A stretch of DNA of 40,850 nucleotides from Sulfurovum sp. (GCA_015493425.1 WGDG01000116.1:1-40850); one strand, 5' to 3'. Shown: positions 7,011 through 15,900, counted from the first letter of the stretch. The notes: generated by a model from the letters alone, not told the origin. Program-made: numbers and translations.

Positions 7011-8336
7011 TGCCCCTTCGTTCATCATCGAAAGGAACTCTTCGTTGCTTTTGGTTTTAAGCATTTTGGAATAGAGGAATTTGAGGCCTTCAACCTCTTC
7101 CATGTTCTGCATTGCATTACGCAGTGCCCAAACTTTCTGAAGCGTTTCAGGATCAACCATCAGCTCCTCTTTACGGGTACCGGACTTGGTCACGTCAATA
7201 GCAGGATAAATACGGCGTTCGGCAACGTGGCGGCTGAGAACCACTTCGGAGTTACCCGTTCCCTTGAACTCTTCAAAGATCACCTCATCCATACGTGAAC
7301 CGGTATCGATAAGCGCTGTGGCAATGATGGTAAGGCTTCCGCCCTCCTCGATGTTACGTGCCGCACCGAAGAAACGCTTTGGCTTGTGCAGTGCATTGGC
7401 ATCGACACCACCGGAAAGTACTTTCCCCGAACTTGGGGTAACAGTGTTATAGGCACGTGCCAAACGGGTGATAGAGTCAAGCAAAATGACCACATCTTTG
7501 CCCATTTCAACACGTCTTTTGGCTTTTTCAATGACCATCTCGGCTGTACGCACATGGTTTTGTGCGGGAAGATCAAATGTTGAAGCATACACTTCCCCTT
7601 TGACCGAACGCTGCATATCGGTCACCTCTTCCGGACGCTCGTCCACAAGAAGTACCATTAAAGAAGCATCGGGGTTGTTGTGCGTCACGCCGTGTGCAAG
7701 TTCTTTGAGCAGCTCCGTTTTACCCGTTCTTGGCGGAGCGACAATAAGCGCACGCTGCCCTTTTCCGATAGGAGCAAAAAGGTCAAGGACACGTCCGGTA
7801 AGCTTCATGGGGTTGTACTCCATTTTCAGCTGTTCGGTAGCATAAAGCGGCGTTAGGTTATCAAAGAGCGGGCGCTGTTTGGATTTCTCCGGCGGCAGAT
7901 AGTTGATCGCTTCGATCTTCAACAGTGCGTAGTACTTCTCCTGGTCTTTGGGCGGACGTACCTGCCCTGTAACAATGTCCCCGTTACGCAGCGCGAAACG
8001 TTTGACCTGTGTACCGCTGACATACGTGTCGTTACCCGAGTTGGCGAAGTTACCGTCGATGGAACGCAAGAAACCGTAACCGTCAGGCATAATCTCGAGG
8101 ATTCCCGTGTAGAGGATGAAGCCGCCCTGACTTACCTGCGATTTGAGTATTTCGAAAATGAGGTCTTTTCGCTGGAATTCATTGGGGTTCTCCACCCCTA
8201 CCTCTTTGGCGATGGTGACGAGTTCATCAAGGGGTTTTTTCTGGAGATCTTCGATTTTGTAGCCCTGAACGGGAACGTGGGTTCTGTTTTTTTTGCCGGT
8301 ATTGCCGTTACCGTTGGATTTTTTGGTGTCGCTCAT
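7008..8336 (-). CDS. rho: Transcription termination factor Rho
   Basis: This hexameric RNA-dependent ATPase ends untranslated or non-ribosome-bound transcripts. The 442 residues comprise a polar N-terminal extension (1-22), the Rho N-terminal helical part (about 25-65), the cold-shock-like RNA-binding domain (about 70-145, with DGYGFLRS at 85-92), and the RecA-type core. The core has Walker A APPRTGKTE (200-208), Walker B VVILLD (282-287) and the SGGVDANALHKPKRFFGAARN segment split over the Q and R loop region. The length is slightly over that of E. coli Rho (419), owing to the N-terminal extension. A full-consensus sigma70 promoter lies about 80 bases upstream. The stop codon lies in a hairpin. 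Confidence 0.98.
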   Translation of the reverse strand: MSDTKKSNGNGNTGKKNRTHVPVQGYKIEDLQKKPLDELVTIAKEVGVENPNEFQRKDLIFEILKSQVSQGGFILYTGILEIMPDGYGFLRSIDGNFANSGNDTYVSGTQVKRFALRNGDIVTGQVRPPKDQEKYYALLKIEAINYLPPEKSKQRPLFDNLTPLYATEQLKMEYNPMKLTGRVLDLFAPIGKGQRALIVAPPRTGKTELLKELAHGVTHNNPDASLMVLLVDERPEEVTDMQRSVKGEVYASTFDLPAQNHVRTAEMVIEKAKRRVEMGKDVVILLDSITRLARAYNTVTPSSGKVLSGGVDANALHKPKRFFGAARNIEEGGSLTIIATALIDTGSRMDEVIFEEFKGTGNSEVVLSRHVAERRIYPAIDVTKSGTRKEELMVDPETLQKVWALRNAMQNMEEVEGLKFLYSKMLKTKSNEEFLSMMNEGA

Positions 8337-8415
8337 GATTCCTCTTGTATTTCTTTAGGATTAGCTTTAAATTGGAGATAAATAGTAGTACTTCCGACTG
8401 CTATGTAGTGGGTGT

Positions 8416-8444
8416 ATTATAATCCTTTTTTACTGAAATGTCAA
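8416..8444 (-). promoter_or_regulatory. Consensus sigma70 promoter of rho
   Basis: On the minus strand TTGACA (complement of 8439-8444), a 17-base spacer and TATAAT (complement of 8416-8421) match the canonical promoter exactly. It predicts a leader of roughly 70 bases before the rho ATG. Its -35 box lies 20 bases from the gdhA -10, so the two divergent promoters share one short region. Confidence 0.85.
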
Positions 8445-8464
8445 ACCTTTAATTGAAAGGCCAC

Positions 8465-8470
8465 TATAAT
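8465..8470 (+). promoter_or_regulatory. Candidate -10 element for gdhA
   Basis: TATAAT in the context CCACTATAATAG lies 26 bases before the gdhA ATG. A recognisable -35 at 16-18 bases is missing. Confidence 0.55.
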
Positions 8471-8496
8471 AGTCAAAACAAAGCAAGGAGCCGAAA

Positions 8497-9858
8497 ATGT
8501 CCGTTGAAGCCCATATTAAAAAAGTATTGAATACCGTAGAGCAGCACAGCCCGGGGCAGCAGGAGTTCTATCAGGCAGCCCATGAAGTTCTCTATTCATT
8601 AGTCCCTTTGCTGAAAGAGGACGAACGGTATGACCATTTCAATATTCTCGAGCGCATTACTATACCTGAGCGTACCATTATTTTCAGGGTCAGCTGGGTA
8701 GACGACCACGGTATCATCCAGACCAATATCGGCTATCGTGTACAGTTCAACTCTGCCATCGGTCCCTATAAAGGCGGACTGCGTTTTCACCCTACTGTCA
8801 ATCTCGGTATCATTAAATTTCTCGGGTTTGAACAAATTTTCAAAAACGCACTCACTGGATTGCAGATCGGCGGAGCCAAAGGGGGTAGCAACTTTGATCC
8901 CAAAGGCAAAAGCGACAATGAAATTATGCGTTTTTGCCAGGCTTTTATGACAGAACTTTATCAGCACATTGGCGAAACGCGCGATATTCCCGCCGGGGAC
9001 ATCGGTGTGGGAGCACGCGAGATCGGCTATCTTTTCGGTCAATACAAAAAGATCACCCGGCAGTTTGAAGGAGTGTTGACAGGGAAAAGCATCAACTGGG
9101 GCGGCTCCAAAGCCAGAAAAGAGGCAACCGGCTACGGTTCAGTCTATTTTGCCGAAAATATTCTCAAAAAGTATGGTCAAAGCCTTGAGGGGAAACGCTG
9201 CTGTGTCTCCGGTTCTGGAAATGTAGCGACCTATACCATAGAGAAACTGTACCAAATGGGAGCACTTCCAGTCACTTGCAGCGACAGCAGAGGAACCATT
9301 TACCATGAAAATGGCATCGATCTCAATACGCTCAAAGCCATTAAAGAGATCAACCACCAGTCACTTGAAGTCTACGACCAGGTACACCCCGATGCAGTCT
9401 ACACACCGGTAACACACTATCCCGAAGGACGTCACGCTGTCTGGGATGTTCCCTGTGACATCGCCTTCCCGAGCGCTACGCAGAATGAACTCAACCTTGA
9501 AGATGCAAAAGCACTGGTAAAAAATGGTTGTATTCTCGTCAACGAAGGTGCCAATATGCCTACCACTCCCGATGCAGTAGAGTACCTCAAGAAAAAAGGT
9601 ATATGGTTTGGTCCGGGCAAAGCAGCCAACGCCGGCGGGGTTGCTACCAGCCAGCTTGAGATGAGCCAAAACGCCAGTATGTCCCACTGGACTTTCGAAG
9701 AGGTTGACATTAAACTGCGCCAGATCATGAAAAACATCTTTGATACATGCTATGACACCTCCGTAGAATTCGACCATGAAGGCGACCTGGTAGCCGGCGC
9801 CAATATCGCAGGCTTCAGAAAGGTAGCTGATTCAATGATTGACCAGGGATCGGTGTGA
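8497..9858 (+). CDS. gdhA: Glutamate dehydrogenase, hexameric type
   Basis: This 453-residue cytosolic enzyme makes glutamate from 2-oxoglutarate and ammonium, probably with NADPH. It has the hexameric-GDH pattern: GPYKGGLRF (89-97), the catalytic-lysine loop GGAKGG (125-130, Lys128), PAGDIGVG (165-172) and a Rossmann GSGNVA (239-244). The length (about 450) matches the NADP-dependent E. coli-like group rather than larger NAD enzymes; cofactor choice is an inference. The AAGGAG ribosome site sits at 8485-8490. The stop codon's last two bases start a heptamer array. Confidence 0.96.
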   Translation: MSVEAHIKKVLNTVEQHSPGQQEFYQAAHEVLYSLVPLLKEDERYDHFNILERITIPERTIIFRVSWVDDHGIIQTNIGYRVQFNSAIGPYKGGLRFHPTVNLGIIKFLGFEQIFKNALTGLQIGGAKGGSNFDPKGKSDNEIMRFCQAFMTELYQHIGETRDIPAGDIGVGAREIGYLFGQYKKITRQFEGVLTGKSINWGGSKARKEATGYGSVYFAENILKKYGQSLEGKRCCVSGSGNVATYTIEKLYQMGALPVTCSDSRGTIYHENGIDLNTLKAIKEINHQSLEVYDQVHPDAVYTPVTHYPEGRHAVWDVPCDIAFPSATQNELNLEDAKALVKNGCILVNEGANMPTTPDAVEYLKKKGIWFGPGKAANAGGVATSQLEMSQNASMSHWTFEEVDIKLRQIMKNIFDTCYDTSVEFDHEGDLVAGANIAGFRKVADSMIDQGSV

Positions 9859-9898
9859 TGATGGATGATGGATGATGGATGATGGATGATGGATGATG
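9857..9898 (+). repeat. Tandem heptamer array, six perfect GATGATG units
   Basis: Six identical units fill 42 bases, starting with the GA of the gdhA TGA stop. The unit is a rotation of GATGGAT, which is found inside hisH (40389-40422) and, inverted, between hisH and hisA (40726-40746). The copy number and stop-codon overlap mirror the array at 2356. Confidence 0.97.
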
Positions 9899-9900
9899 GA

Positions 9901-9970
9901 AATTTTTCATGTTTTGGTTGAAGCAAAGCTTAAAAGTCCGGAATGACAGAACATGAGCCTGAAAAATACC
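9901..9970. repeat. Imperfect inverted repeat after the gdhA heptamer array
   Basis: TTTTTCATGTT at 9903-9913 can pair with AACATGA...TGAAAAA at about 9952-9968, with a small internal bulge. This would fold most of the interval between the array and the convergent gene. It may act as a bidirectional terminator, though the pairing is interrupted. Confidence 0.4.
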
Positions 9971-9974
9971 TTTT

Positions 9975-10364
9975 TTACTGCAACCCGTAATAAAGGAGCG
10001 GAGGATACAGCAGTACGCCTGTAAGAAAAAACCATCCGGGAATCCTCCATTCCAGCATTGCGGCTAGTTCGGCAGGAATCTGCTGTTTGATAAAAATCGC
10101 TTTAATCATTTCAAGTTTGTAGAAAATATCAAACACTTTCATGGCAATGATCATGACCGTATAAAAGTTGAGACTGTCAGTCGCAAGAATGACAAAAAGC
10201 ATATAGTAAAAGCTTGGATGCATCATAAAAAAGAGAAAAATGCTCTTTTTGTACCAGAAGTAGAGACGCTGTATCACACCGTACAGGGTATCTGCACGCT
10301 GCATGGCTGCTTCAAAAAGTTCCAGTACAACAAGAATGAGTGTCAGGGTCAATGCGGTTTCCAT
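9975..10364 (-). CDS. Small integral membrane protein of unknown function
   Basis: The 129-residue protein has about four hydrophobic stretches (residues roughly 4-20, 38-62, 66-80 and 108-127), suggesting a polytopic inner-membrane protein with little soluble mass. No family motif is recognised. An AAGGAT ribosome site lies 8 bases before the ATG. It is transcribed divergently from ccoI with only 61 bases between start codons, so a shared control region is possible. It converges on gdhA. A link to cbb3 oxidase assembly is suggested only by position. Confidence 0.6.
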   Translation of the reverse strand: METALTLTLILVVLELFEAAMQRADTLYGVIQRLYFWYKKSIFLFFMMHPSFYYMLFVILATDSLNFYTVMIIAMKVFDIFYKLEMIKAIFIKQQIPAELAAMLEWRIPGWFFLTGVLLYPPLLYYGLQ

Positions 10365-10425
10365 GCGGAATATTATCCTTATTTCGATAAAATCTTTTAA
10401 AATTCTCCAAGCAAGGATACCACGT

Positions 10426-12834
10426 TTGCCAAAAGTTCCCTGTACCCACTGCCACCTCGAGTTTGATGAATCGGTGATGATTACCGAACCCCATGGGGAA
10501 GAGACACTCTACTTTTGCTGTAAAGGGTGCCAGGGGGTCTATCATCTGCTTGAGAGTGAAGGGCTTGACACATTCTATGACAAACTCGGTGATACCAAGC
10601 TCCAGCCTGCCATTCAGCAGCACGATGATCTGGAAAAATTTGACCTTGAAGGGTTTAAAAACAAATATATCAAAACAACCGATGAGGGACTAAACGAAAT
10701 TTACCTCATCATCGAAGGTATCCACTGTTCTGCCTGTGTCTGGCTGAATGAAAAAGTACTGCATAAAACCGACGGTGTCATCGAAGCAACCATCAACTAC
10801 ACTAACAATAAAGCCAAAGTAGTTTGGGATCCTGATGAAATCCGACTCTCCAAGATCATCGAAACGATCCGCTCCATCGGATACAATGCCTACCCGTACG
10901 ATCCTGCGTTACAGGAAGAACGGGCGGAAAAAACAAAAAAAGAGTATTACGCACGTATTCTTGTAGCCGTCTTTGGCGCCATGAATATTATGTGGATCGC
11001 CATTGCCCACTATGCCGGTTATTTTACGGGTATGGAGCAGCGGTTTAAAGACATTTTGAATGTGGCGGAATTCATCCTTGCCACTCCGGTACTTTTCTAC
11101 AGCGGATGGATCTTTTTCAGGGGCGCCTATTACGGGTACAAAAACCATATTGTCAACATGGATACCCTCGTTGCCTCAGGAGCGCTTTTGGCATACATTT
11201 ACTCCATCTATGCCATGATAAGCCACAATGGCGAGGTCTACTTTGACTCAGTGGTTATGATCATTACCTTTGTACTTGTAGGCAAATACCTTGAAGTGCT
11301 CAGCAAAAAGCATGCTGTCGATACCCTTGATTCAATTATGGGGAGCACTCCGACAGAAGTGACCCTGGTTCAAAACGAAGAAAAAACCCTTGTCAGTGTT
11401 GAAAATGTGATCATGGGCGACATTATTGAACTCAAACCGGGTGAGAAGGTGGTCATAGACGGTATTGTCACCGATGGTGAGGGCTCTTTTGATGAAAGTT
11501 CCCTCACAGGCGAAAACCTTCCGGTACTCAAACAGAAAGGAGATCCGGTTTTAAGCGGTTCAATCTGCCTGGATTCGGTCATCCGCTATGAAGCGACCAA
11601 AGATGCTTCGAATTCACTACTCTACTCCATTGTCTCTTTGCTGGAAGAGTCCATTACCAAAAAACCGCGTATTGAACAGCTGGCTGACCAGGTATCGGGC
11701 TATTTTTCAGCCGTCATTCTTACGCTGGCACTGCTGACCTTTGCCGGCTGGTGGTACTTTGGCGGAGCGTTTGAGCAGGCACTGATTACAGGCATCTCTG
11801 TTATTGTCATTGCCTGCCCGTGTGCACTGGGCATGGCAACCCCTATGGCAACACTCGTGGGCATCGGTATGGCAGCCAAACACAATATTCTCTTCAAAGA
11901 GGCAGGCTACTTAGAGACAATGGCAAAGAGTGATCTCCTTGCCCTGGACAAAACCGGTACCATTACCGAAGGCAGACCATCTGTTGTCAACCTCCAAACG
12001 TTTGAAGGATACGATGAAGATCTTCTTTACGCACTGGTTTCTACGTCCAAACACCCGGTTTCCGAGGGGATCAGACGTTATCTTGAAAAAAACGGGAAGC
12101 CCTTTGCCCCCATAGCGTTGGATGCCATCAAAACCGTTCAGGCAAAAGGGGTAGAAGCTACCTATGAAGGGAAAAAGCTCAAAGGAGGCAACGGTACATT
12201 CATGCAGGCATCCGGGATTGCATGCAGTGATGACACGGCACATACCCTCTTTTACTTTGCCGTAGACGGTAAACTCGCAGCACGCTTTGAATTGAGTGAT
12301 ACCATCCGAGAGGGTGCCAAAGAGGCGATTGCCAACATTCAACGTATGGGTATCCGGGTTGTCATGCTGACCGGAGACCATGAAGCGAGCGCCCAAAGTG
12401 TGGCAGATGCTGTCGGTATAGAAGAAGTCCATGCCAGACTGCTTCCACAGGACAAGGCAGCACTTATTGACGCATTTCATGAAGAAAAACACATTGTGGT
12501 CATGGCCGGAGACGGCATAAACGACACTATTGCCCTTGCACGTTCGGACATTGCTATTGCCATGGGAAGCGGTGCAGATGTCGCTATCAGTGTCAGTGAT
12601 GTCGTACTGCTCGATGAGAAACCCAAAAGTCTTTATGAGGCTTACCGTATCTCCCGCCGTACCTATCGTGCCGTCAAAGAGAATCTTGGTTTTTCACTCC
12701 TGTACAATACCATTGCCGTACCGTTTGCCATTGCCGGTTTTGTCAACCCGCTTGTCGCGGCACTCGCCATGAGTTTAAGTTCGCTTGTGGTCGTCGGAAA
12801 CTCTATGCGTATTAAATGGTTAAAACTAAAATAA
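10426..12834 (+). CDS. ccoI: Copper-transporting P-type ATPase for cbb3 oxidase assembly
   Basis: I choose the TTG at 10426, preceded by AAGGAT (10413-10418), giving 802 residues. Starts further upstream would run through the divergent gene's control region. The protein opens with a Cys-rich metal-binding segment (CTHCHLEF 6-13, CCKGC 31-35). An HMA domain follows with CSAC at 101-104, then eight predicted membrane helices, the actuator loop SSLTGE (358-363), the CPC ion site (464-466), DKTGT phosphorylation site (508-512), HP motif (543-544) and GDGIND (695-700). This is the CcoI/FixI layout, exporting Cu for the CuB site of cbb3 cytochrome oxidase. ccoS directly downstream supports this assignment over general copper efflux. 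Confidence 0.93.
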   Translation: MPKVPCTHCHLEFDESVMITEPHGEETLYFCCKGCQGVYHLLESEGLDTFYDKLGDTKLQPAIQQHDDLEKFDLEGFKNKYIKTTDEGLNEIYLIIEGIHCSACVWLNEKVLHKTDGVIEATINYTNNKAKVVWDPDEIRLSKIIETIRSIGYNAYPYDPALQEERAEKTKKEYYARILVAVFGAMNIMWIAIAHYAGYFTGMEQRFKDILNVAEFILATPVLFYSGWIFFRGAYYGYKNHIVNMDTLVASGALLAYIYSIYAMISHNGEVYFDSVVMIITFVLVGKYLEVLSKKHAVDTLDSIMGSTPTEVTLVQNEEKTLVSVENVIMGDIIELKPGEKVVIDGIVTDGEGSFDESSLTGENLPVLKQKGDPVLSGSICLDSVIRYEATKDASNSLLYSIVSLLEESITKKPRIEQLADQVSGYFSAVILTLALLTFAGWWYFGGAFEQALITGISVIVIACPCALGMATPMATLVGIGMAAKHNILFKEAGYLETMAKSDLLALDKTGTITEGRPSVVNLQTFEGYDEDLLYALVSTSKHPVSEGIRRYLEKNGKPFAPIALDAIKTVQAKGVEATYEGKKLKGGNGTFMQASGIACSDDTAHTLFYFAVDGKLAARFELSDTIREGAKEAIANIQRMGIRVVMLTGDHEASAQSVADAVGIEEVHARLLPQDKAALIDAFHEEKHIVVMAGDGINDTIALARSDIAIAMGSGADVAISVSDVVLLDEKPKSLYEAYRISRRTYRAVKENLGFSLLYNTIAVPFAIAGFVNPLVAALAMSLSSLVVVGNSMRIKWLKLK

Positions 12835-12844
12835 GGAAACATGC

Positions 12845-13081
12845 ATGTCAGAAAATATTGTCATTCTTATGCTGGGCATTTCAACCTTTCTTGGGGCACT
12901 CGGGCTTGCTGCCCTGCTCTGGGGACTGAAAACAGGACAGTTTGACGACCAGTCCAAATTTATTGACGGAGCCCGGTTCGACAACGAAGAAGAACTTCGG
13001 GATGCCGTAATGATGGAAGAGAAACGCAAAGCACAAAAGAAGAAAAAAGAAAAAAAGGATGCCTATCGTCCTGCGGATTAA
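12845..13081 (+). CDS. ccoS: cbb3 oxidase maturation protein CcoS
   Basis: The 78-residue protein has one N-terminal membrane helix (about 5-27) followed by the CcoS signature LLWGLKTGQFDD (24-35) and a strongly basic tail (Lys-rich from about 57). CcoS is needed to place cofactors in cbb3 oxidase. It starts 10 bases after ccoI with an AAGGAAA ribosome site, so the two are cotranscribed. The Lys-rich tail is longer than the minimal CcoS. Confidence 0.92.
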   Translation: MSENIVILMLGISTFLGALGLAALLWGLKTGQFDDQSKFIDGARFDNEEELRDAVMMEEKRKAQKKKKEKKDAYRPAD

Positions 13082-13174
13082 GCATAAATTTCTCAAAAAT
13101 GGTGTCAACTAATAGGCACATAATCAAAGTGATGTTATGATATGAATAAATATTAATATCACTGGAGAAGATGC

Positions 13175-13732
13175 ATGAAAAAGTTTATCTGTACAGCAGC
13201 TGTTTTGGGAATAAGTCTGGTACAGGCAAGCAGCCTCGGAATCAATGTGAACAGTGACGATGTTGAAGTCAATGGAAAGATGGATATCACATCCGCCATC
13301 GGATTTGGCAGCGGGACAAGCTATTTTTTAAGTGCGGATTATCTGCATACGAACGATGACAACCTTTTCAAAGCCGGTTTTGGCGCTTCGAACACACTCA
13401 GCGGTGCAGAGGGACTTACCTTTACCTTCGGCCTTGAAGGGGTCTTTGGCGACAGCTATGTTGCCATGCCGCTCTTTGGTGAAGCGAAACTGAGACTCCC
13501 TCTTGATGAGCCCATGCCGGCAACCTCTTTGAGTGCACGGTTTGACTATGCACCGTCCGTGCTCTCATTTGTCGATGCAGATCAGTACCTGGAGTACCGT
13601 TTTGAAGCAGATGTTGAAGTCATTAACAATGTGCATGTCTATGGCGGCTACCGTAATATCGATACGGACTACGAATCTCATGACTACAACCTTAACGACA
13701 GCTGGTACGGTGGACTCAAGATCAATTTCTAA
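13175..13732 (+). CDS. YfaZ-like outer-membrane beta-barrel protein
   Basis: The 185-residue protein begins with a signal peptide (MKKFICTAAVLGISLVQA). The rest alternates polar and aromatic residues in short strands, and it ends in NF, with the C-terminal Phe typical of outer-membrane barrels. The pattern (LGINVNSDDVEVNG..., ...YVYGGYRNID-type strands near the end) resembles the YfaZ family, whose function is unknown. The ATG has GGAGA at 13163-13167. It stands alone, with an AT-rich 93-base upstream gap that could hold a promoter around 13136-13155. Confidence 0.72.
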   Translation: MKKFICTAAVLGISLVQASSLGINVNSDDVEVNGKMDITSAIGFGSGTSYFLSADYLHTNDDNLFKAGFGASNTLSGAEGLTFTFGLEGVFGDSYVAMPLFGEAKLRLPLDEPMPATSLSARFDYAPSVLSFVDADQYLEYRFEADVEVINNVHVYGGYRNIDTDYESHDYNLNDSWYGGLKINF

Positions 13733-13794
13733 TGAAATGATCAAAAAAGTAATCGATTTTATTCTGCACGCAACAATAAACTAATTCATTTCAT
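13732..13794. repeat. Long-loop inverted repeat between convergent genes
   Basis: ATGAAATGA at 13732-13740 is the exact reverse complement of TCATTTCAT at 13786-13794. The second arm encodes the Met-Lys-stop end of the minus-strand gene. The 45-base loop makes terminator function uncertain, and chance is possible at 9 bp. Confidence 0.4.
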
Positions 13795-14529
13795 ACGTGT
13801 TGCCGTAATATCCCCAAACAGGATCAAATCTTCAAGCAGCGCTTTGTTTGCAATGCCGTCTTTTCCGACCGCAAGCTGCAAATGCCCCTCTTTGCTGGTA
13901 AATATTTTTTGATGAATGATCGCTGTGGCATACCATGCAGCTTTGCTGCCGAGTTTTAACACATATGTTTTTTCCTCTTTAGGGGTAGGCAGGATCACAG
14001 TCACCTTCCCTTTTTGTTTCTCTGCACCTACAGCACTGAACTGGTAGGTACCGGCCTTGTGTTTGTCGGGGAGCAGTCTGTCCAGATTGAAATAGAGCGT
14101 CAAAAGATCGTTTTTGCTGTAAAATCCCAATCGTTTCTGCTCCTGTTCCACCAGTTTGCCCCCGCGGTACTTTTGATAATTTTTCAGTACGCTTTTTCGA
14201 CGATGATCGATACGATAGGTTTTGACAACCCGGGTATCACGGTAACGCCGCACCACCTCATACCGGTCACTGACAAGCAGACCGTTTTCTATGTGCCCGA
14301 CAGAACGATGGTGTTCTTTGCGATGGCCGCTGAGTGCTGCCGCAAGGCCTGTGGCCGCAAGCCGGATATCGATAGTATAGGTTTGACGGTTCCTCTCCAT
14401 CTGTGCATGTGCCTCACCGATTTTGCCGACAATACCGTAGGCAACATCATAATCTGCCTTCAGTGTTTTTGCCGGTAACACCGTCAAACATAATACGATT
14501 AAGCCCATAACCGATATAATCACTTTCAT
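13786..14529 (-). CDS. Secreted DUF3108-like protein
   Basis: The 247-residue protein has an N-terminal signal peptide (about 1-24, MKVIISVMGLIVLCLTVLPA) and no other membrane helix. The body is basic and beta-rich, with the 'GKIGEAHAQM...IDIRLAATG' type opening and repeated Tyr/Arg-rich strands seen in DUF3108-type periplasmic proteins. The function of that family is unknown. It is divergent from the MscS gene and convergent with the YfaZ-like gene; no operon partner is evident. The family assignment rests on overall pattern only. Confidence 0.6.
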   Translation of the reverse strand: MKVIISVMGLIVLCLTVLPAKTLKADYDVAYGIVGKIGEAHAQMERNRQTYTIDIRLAATGLAAALSGHRKEHHRSVGHIENGLLVSDRYEVVRRYRDTRVVKTYRIDHRRKSVLKNYQKYRGGKLVEQEQKRLGFYSKNDLLTLYFNLDRLLPDKHKAGTYQFSAVGAEKQKGKVTVILPTPKEEKTYVLKLGSKAAWYATAIIHQKIFTSKEGHLQLAVGKDGIANKALLEDLILFGDITATRMK

Positions 14530-14600
14530 ATTATTTCATCCTTTTATCATCAATGACATACTATTGTACAGCATGATTGTGGAAAAAAAGCAGAAAATTC

Positions 14601-15785
14601 ATGGCAACAACAGAAACAAATACTACACTACTGGCGAAAGAGTCCCTGAATGTTATCAACTCATTCGACACCAGCATTATCGGCAGTGTCCAGAAACAGC
14701 TCGCACCCGTCTATGAGGCTTACCCCATACTTACCACCGTAATATGGGGGATCCCCCTCGCCAATCTCATTGCAGCAATAGCACTTTTCCTACTGATCCT
14801 CGGTCTCCGTAAAGTATTTACCAATATTGTACTTGTTTTTCTTCATAAACTCAGCAAACGGACAAAAACGTACTATGATGACCGTATGATTTCTGCGCTC
14901 AAACATCCGATACGTTTTCTTTTCATTGTCATTGCCCTGCATCTGTTTTTTCTTTTAACCTTCAAAGAAACGCCAACGATCAAACACTTTCTCGATTCAC
15001 TGGTCATCTATACACTTTTTTGGGCGATTCTCAATATCATTGAGGCACTCAAGGAACTGGCGTATGCGGCAACATCACGGTTCAACCCCGATCTCTCCAG
15101 GGAGATGGGCAACTTTATCCTTACGATTGTCAAAATTTTCATCGCCGGTATCGGCCTTGCAGCCATCTTAACTGTCTGGGGTATCAATGTTACTGCACTG
15201 ATCGCTTCACTCGGACTTGGCGGTCTGGCTTTTGCACTTGCGGCAAAAGATACCGCTTCCAACCTCTTCGGCTCCTTTGCCCTGCTTGCAGACAAATCCA
15301 TCCGTATCGGAGAATGGGTTAAAGTCGGCGGTGTTGAAGGGGTTGTTGAAGATGTGGGAATGCGTACGACCAAGATCCGCTCCTTTGAAAAGACACTGAT
15401 TACCGTTCCCAACCAACTCGTAGCCAACCAACCCATTGAAAACTTTTCAAGGCGCGGCATCCGGCGTATCAAAATGCACATCGGGCTGACCTATGGTACT
15501 ACTTCCGAGCAATTGCTGAAAATCAAGGCTGACATAGAGAATATGCTGAAAAACCATCATGGCATCAGCCAAAAAGATTCACTGATGGTCTATTTTGATT
15601 CCTTTGGAGATTCGTCACTCAACATCTTCATATACTGCTTTACCGCTACAGCAAACTGGGCGAAATATCTTGAGATACGCGAAGATGTCCATGTGAAGAT
15701 TATGCAGATCGTCGAAGCAAACGGCAGCAGTTTTGCCTTCCCTTCACAAAGTATTTATGTTGAATCTCTCCCCTCTGAAGCATAA
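14601..15785 (+). CDS. Small-conductance mechanosensitive channel, MscS family
   Basis: I take the ATG at 14601 (394 residues); a TTG eight codons upstream is possible, and neither has a strong ribosome site. Membrane helices lie at about 45-66, 104-121, 131-149 and 170-192. The pore-lining TM3 has the Gly/Ala pattern ALIASLGLGGLAFALAAKD (199-217), followed by the MscS beta domain (GEWVKVGGVEGVVEDVG, 237-253) and C-terminal alpha/beta region. Such channels open under hypo-osmotic stress to release solutes. The extra helices make it longer than E. coli MscS (286). It is divergent from the DUF3108-like gene. Confidence 0.9.
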   Translation: MATTETNTTLLAKESLNVINSFDTSIIGSVQKQLAPVYEAYPILTTVIWGIPLANLIAAIALFLLILGLRKVFTNIVLVFLHKLSKRTKTYYDDRMISALKHPIRFLFIVIALHLFFLLTFKETPTIKHFLDSLVIYTLFWAILNIIEALKELAYAATSRFNPDLSREMGNFILTIVKIFIAGIGLAAILTVWGINVTALIASLGLGGLAFALAAKDTASNLFGSFALLADKSIRIGEWVKVGGVEGVVEDVGMRTTKIRSFEKTLITVPNQLVANQPIENFSRRGIRRIKMHIGLTYGTTSEQLLKIKADIENMLKNHHGISQKDSLMVYFDSFGDSSLNIFIYCFTATANWAKYLEIREDVHVKIMQIVEANGSSFAFPSQSIYVESLPSEA

Positions 15786-15809
15786 CCATAATACTTTAGA
15801 ACGTCAAAC

Positions 15810-15831
15810 GGTGTGTGATTGCGCACCCTGC
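15810..15831. repeat. REP-like hairpin, GGTGTGT-GATT-GCGCACC copy
   Basis: An imperfect 7-bp stem with a GATT loop, followed by CTGCA. It matches the element after hisH at 40645-40666 except at three positions. Both stem changes leave G-U pairs in plus-strand RNA. It lies between the MscS gene and der. Confidence 0.65.
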
Positions 15832-15845
15832 ATTGAATAATATGG

Positions 15846-15851
15846 TATAAT
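15846..15851 (+). promoter_or_regulatory. Candidate -10 element for der
   Basis: TATAAT at 15846-15851, within TATGGTATAATACTT, lies 49 bases upstream of the der ATG. A clear -35 is not seen. Confidence 0.45.
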
Positions 15852-15900
15852 ACTTCCAATAAACACATATACTTCGTATTATTCAAAGAAAGAAACATCC

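Noticed and set aside
10303..10425. Longer N-terminus for ccoI starting at 10303
   Set aside because: It overlaps the divergent membrane gene, has no family resemblance, and lacks the ribosome site found before the TTG at 10426.
14577..14600. TTG start for the MscS gene
   Set aside because: It adds eight basic residues of no family character and has no ribosome site; it cannot be excluded, but the ATG at 14601 is more likely.
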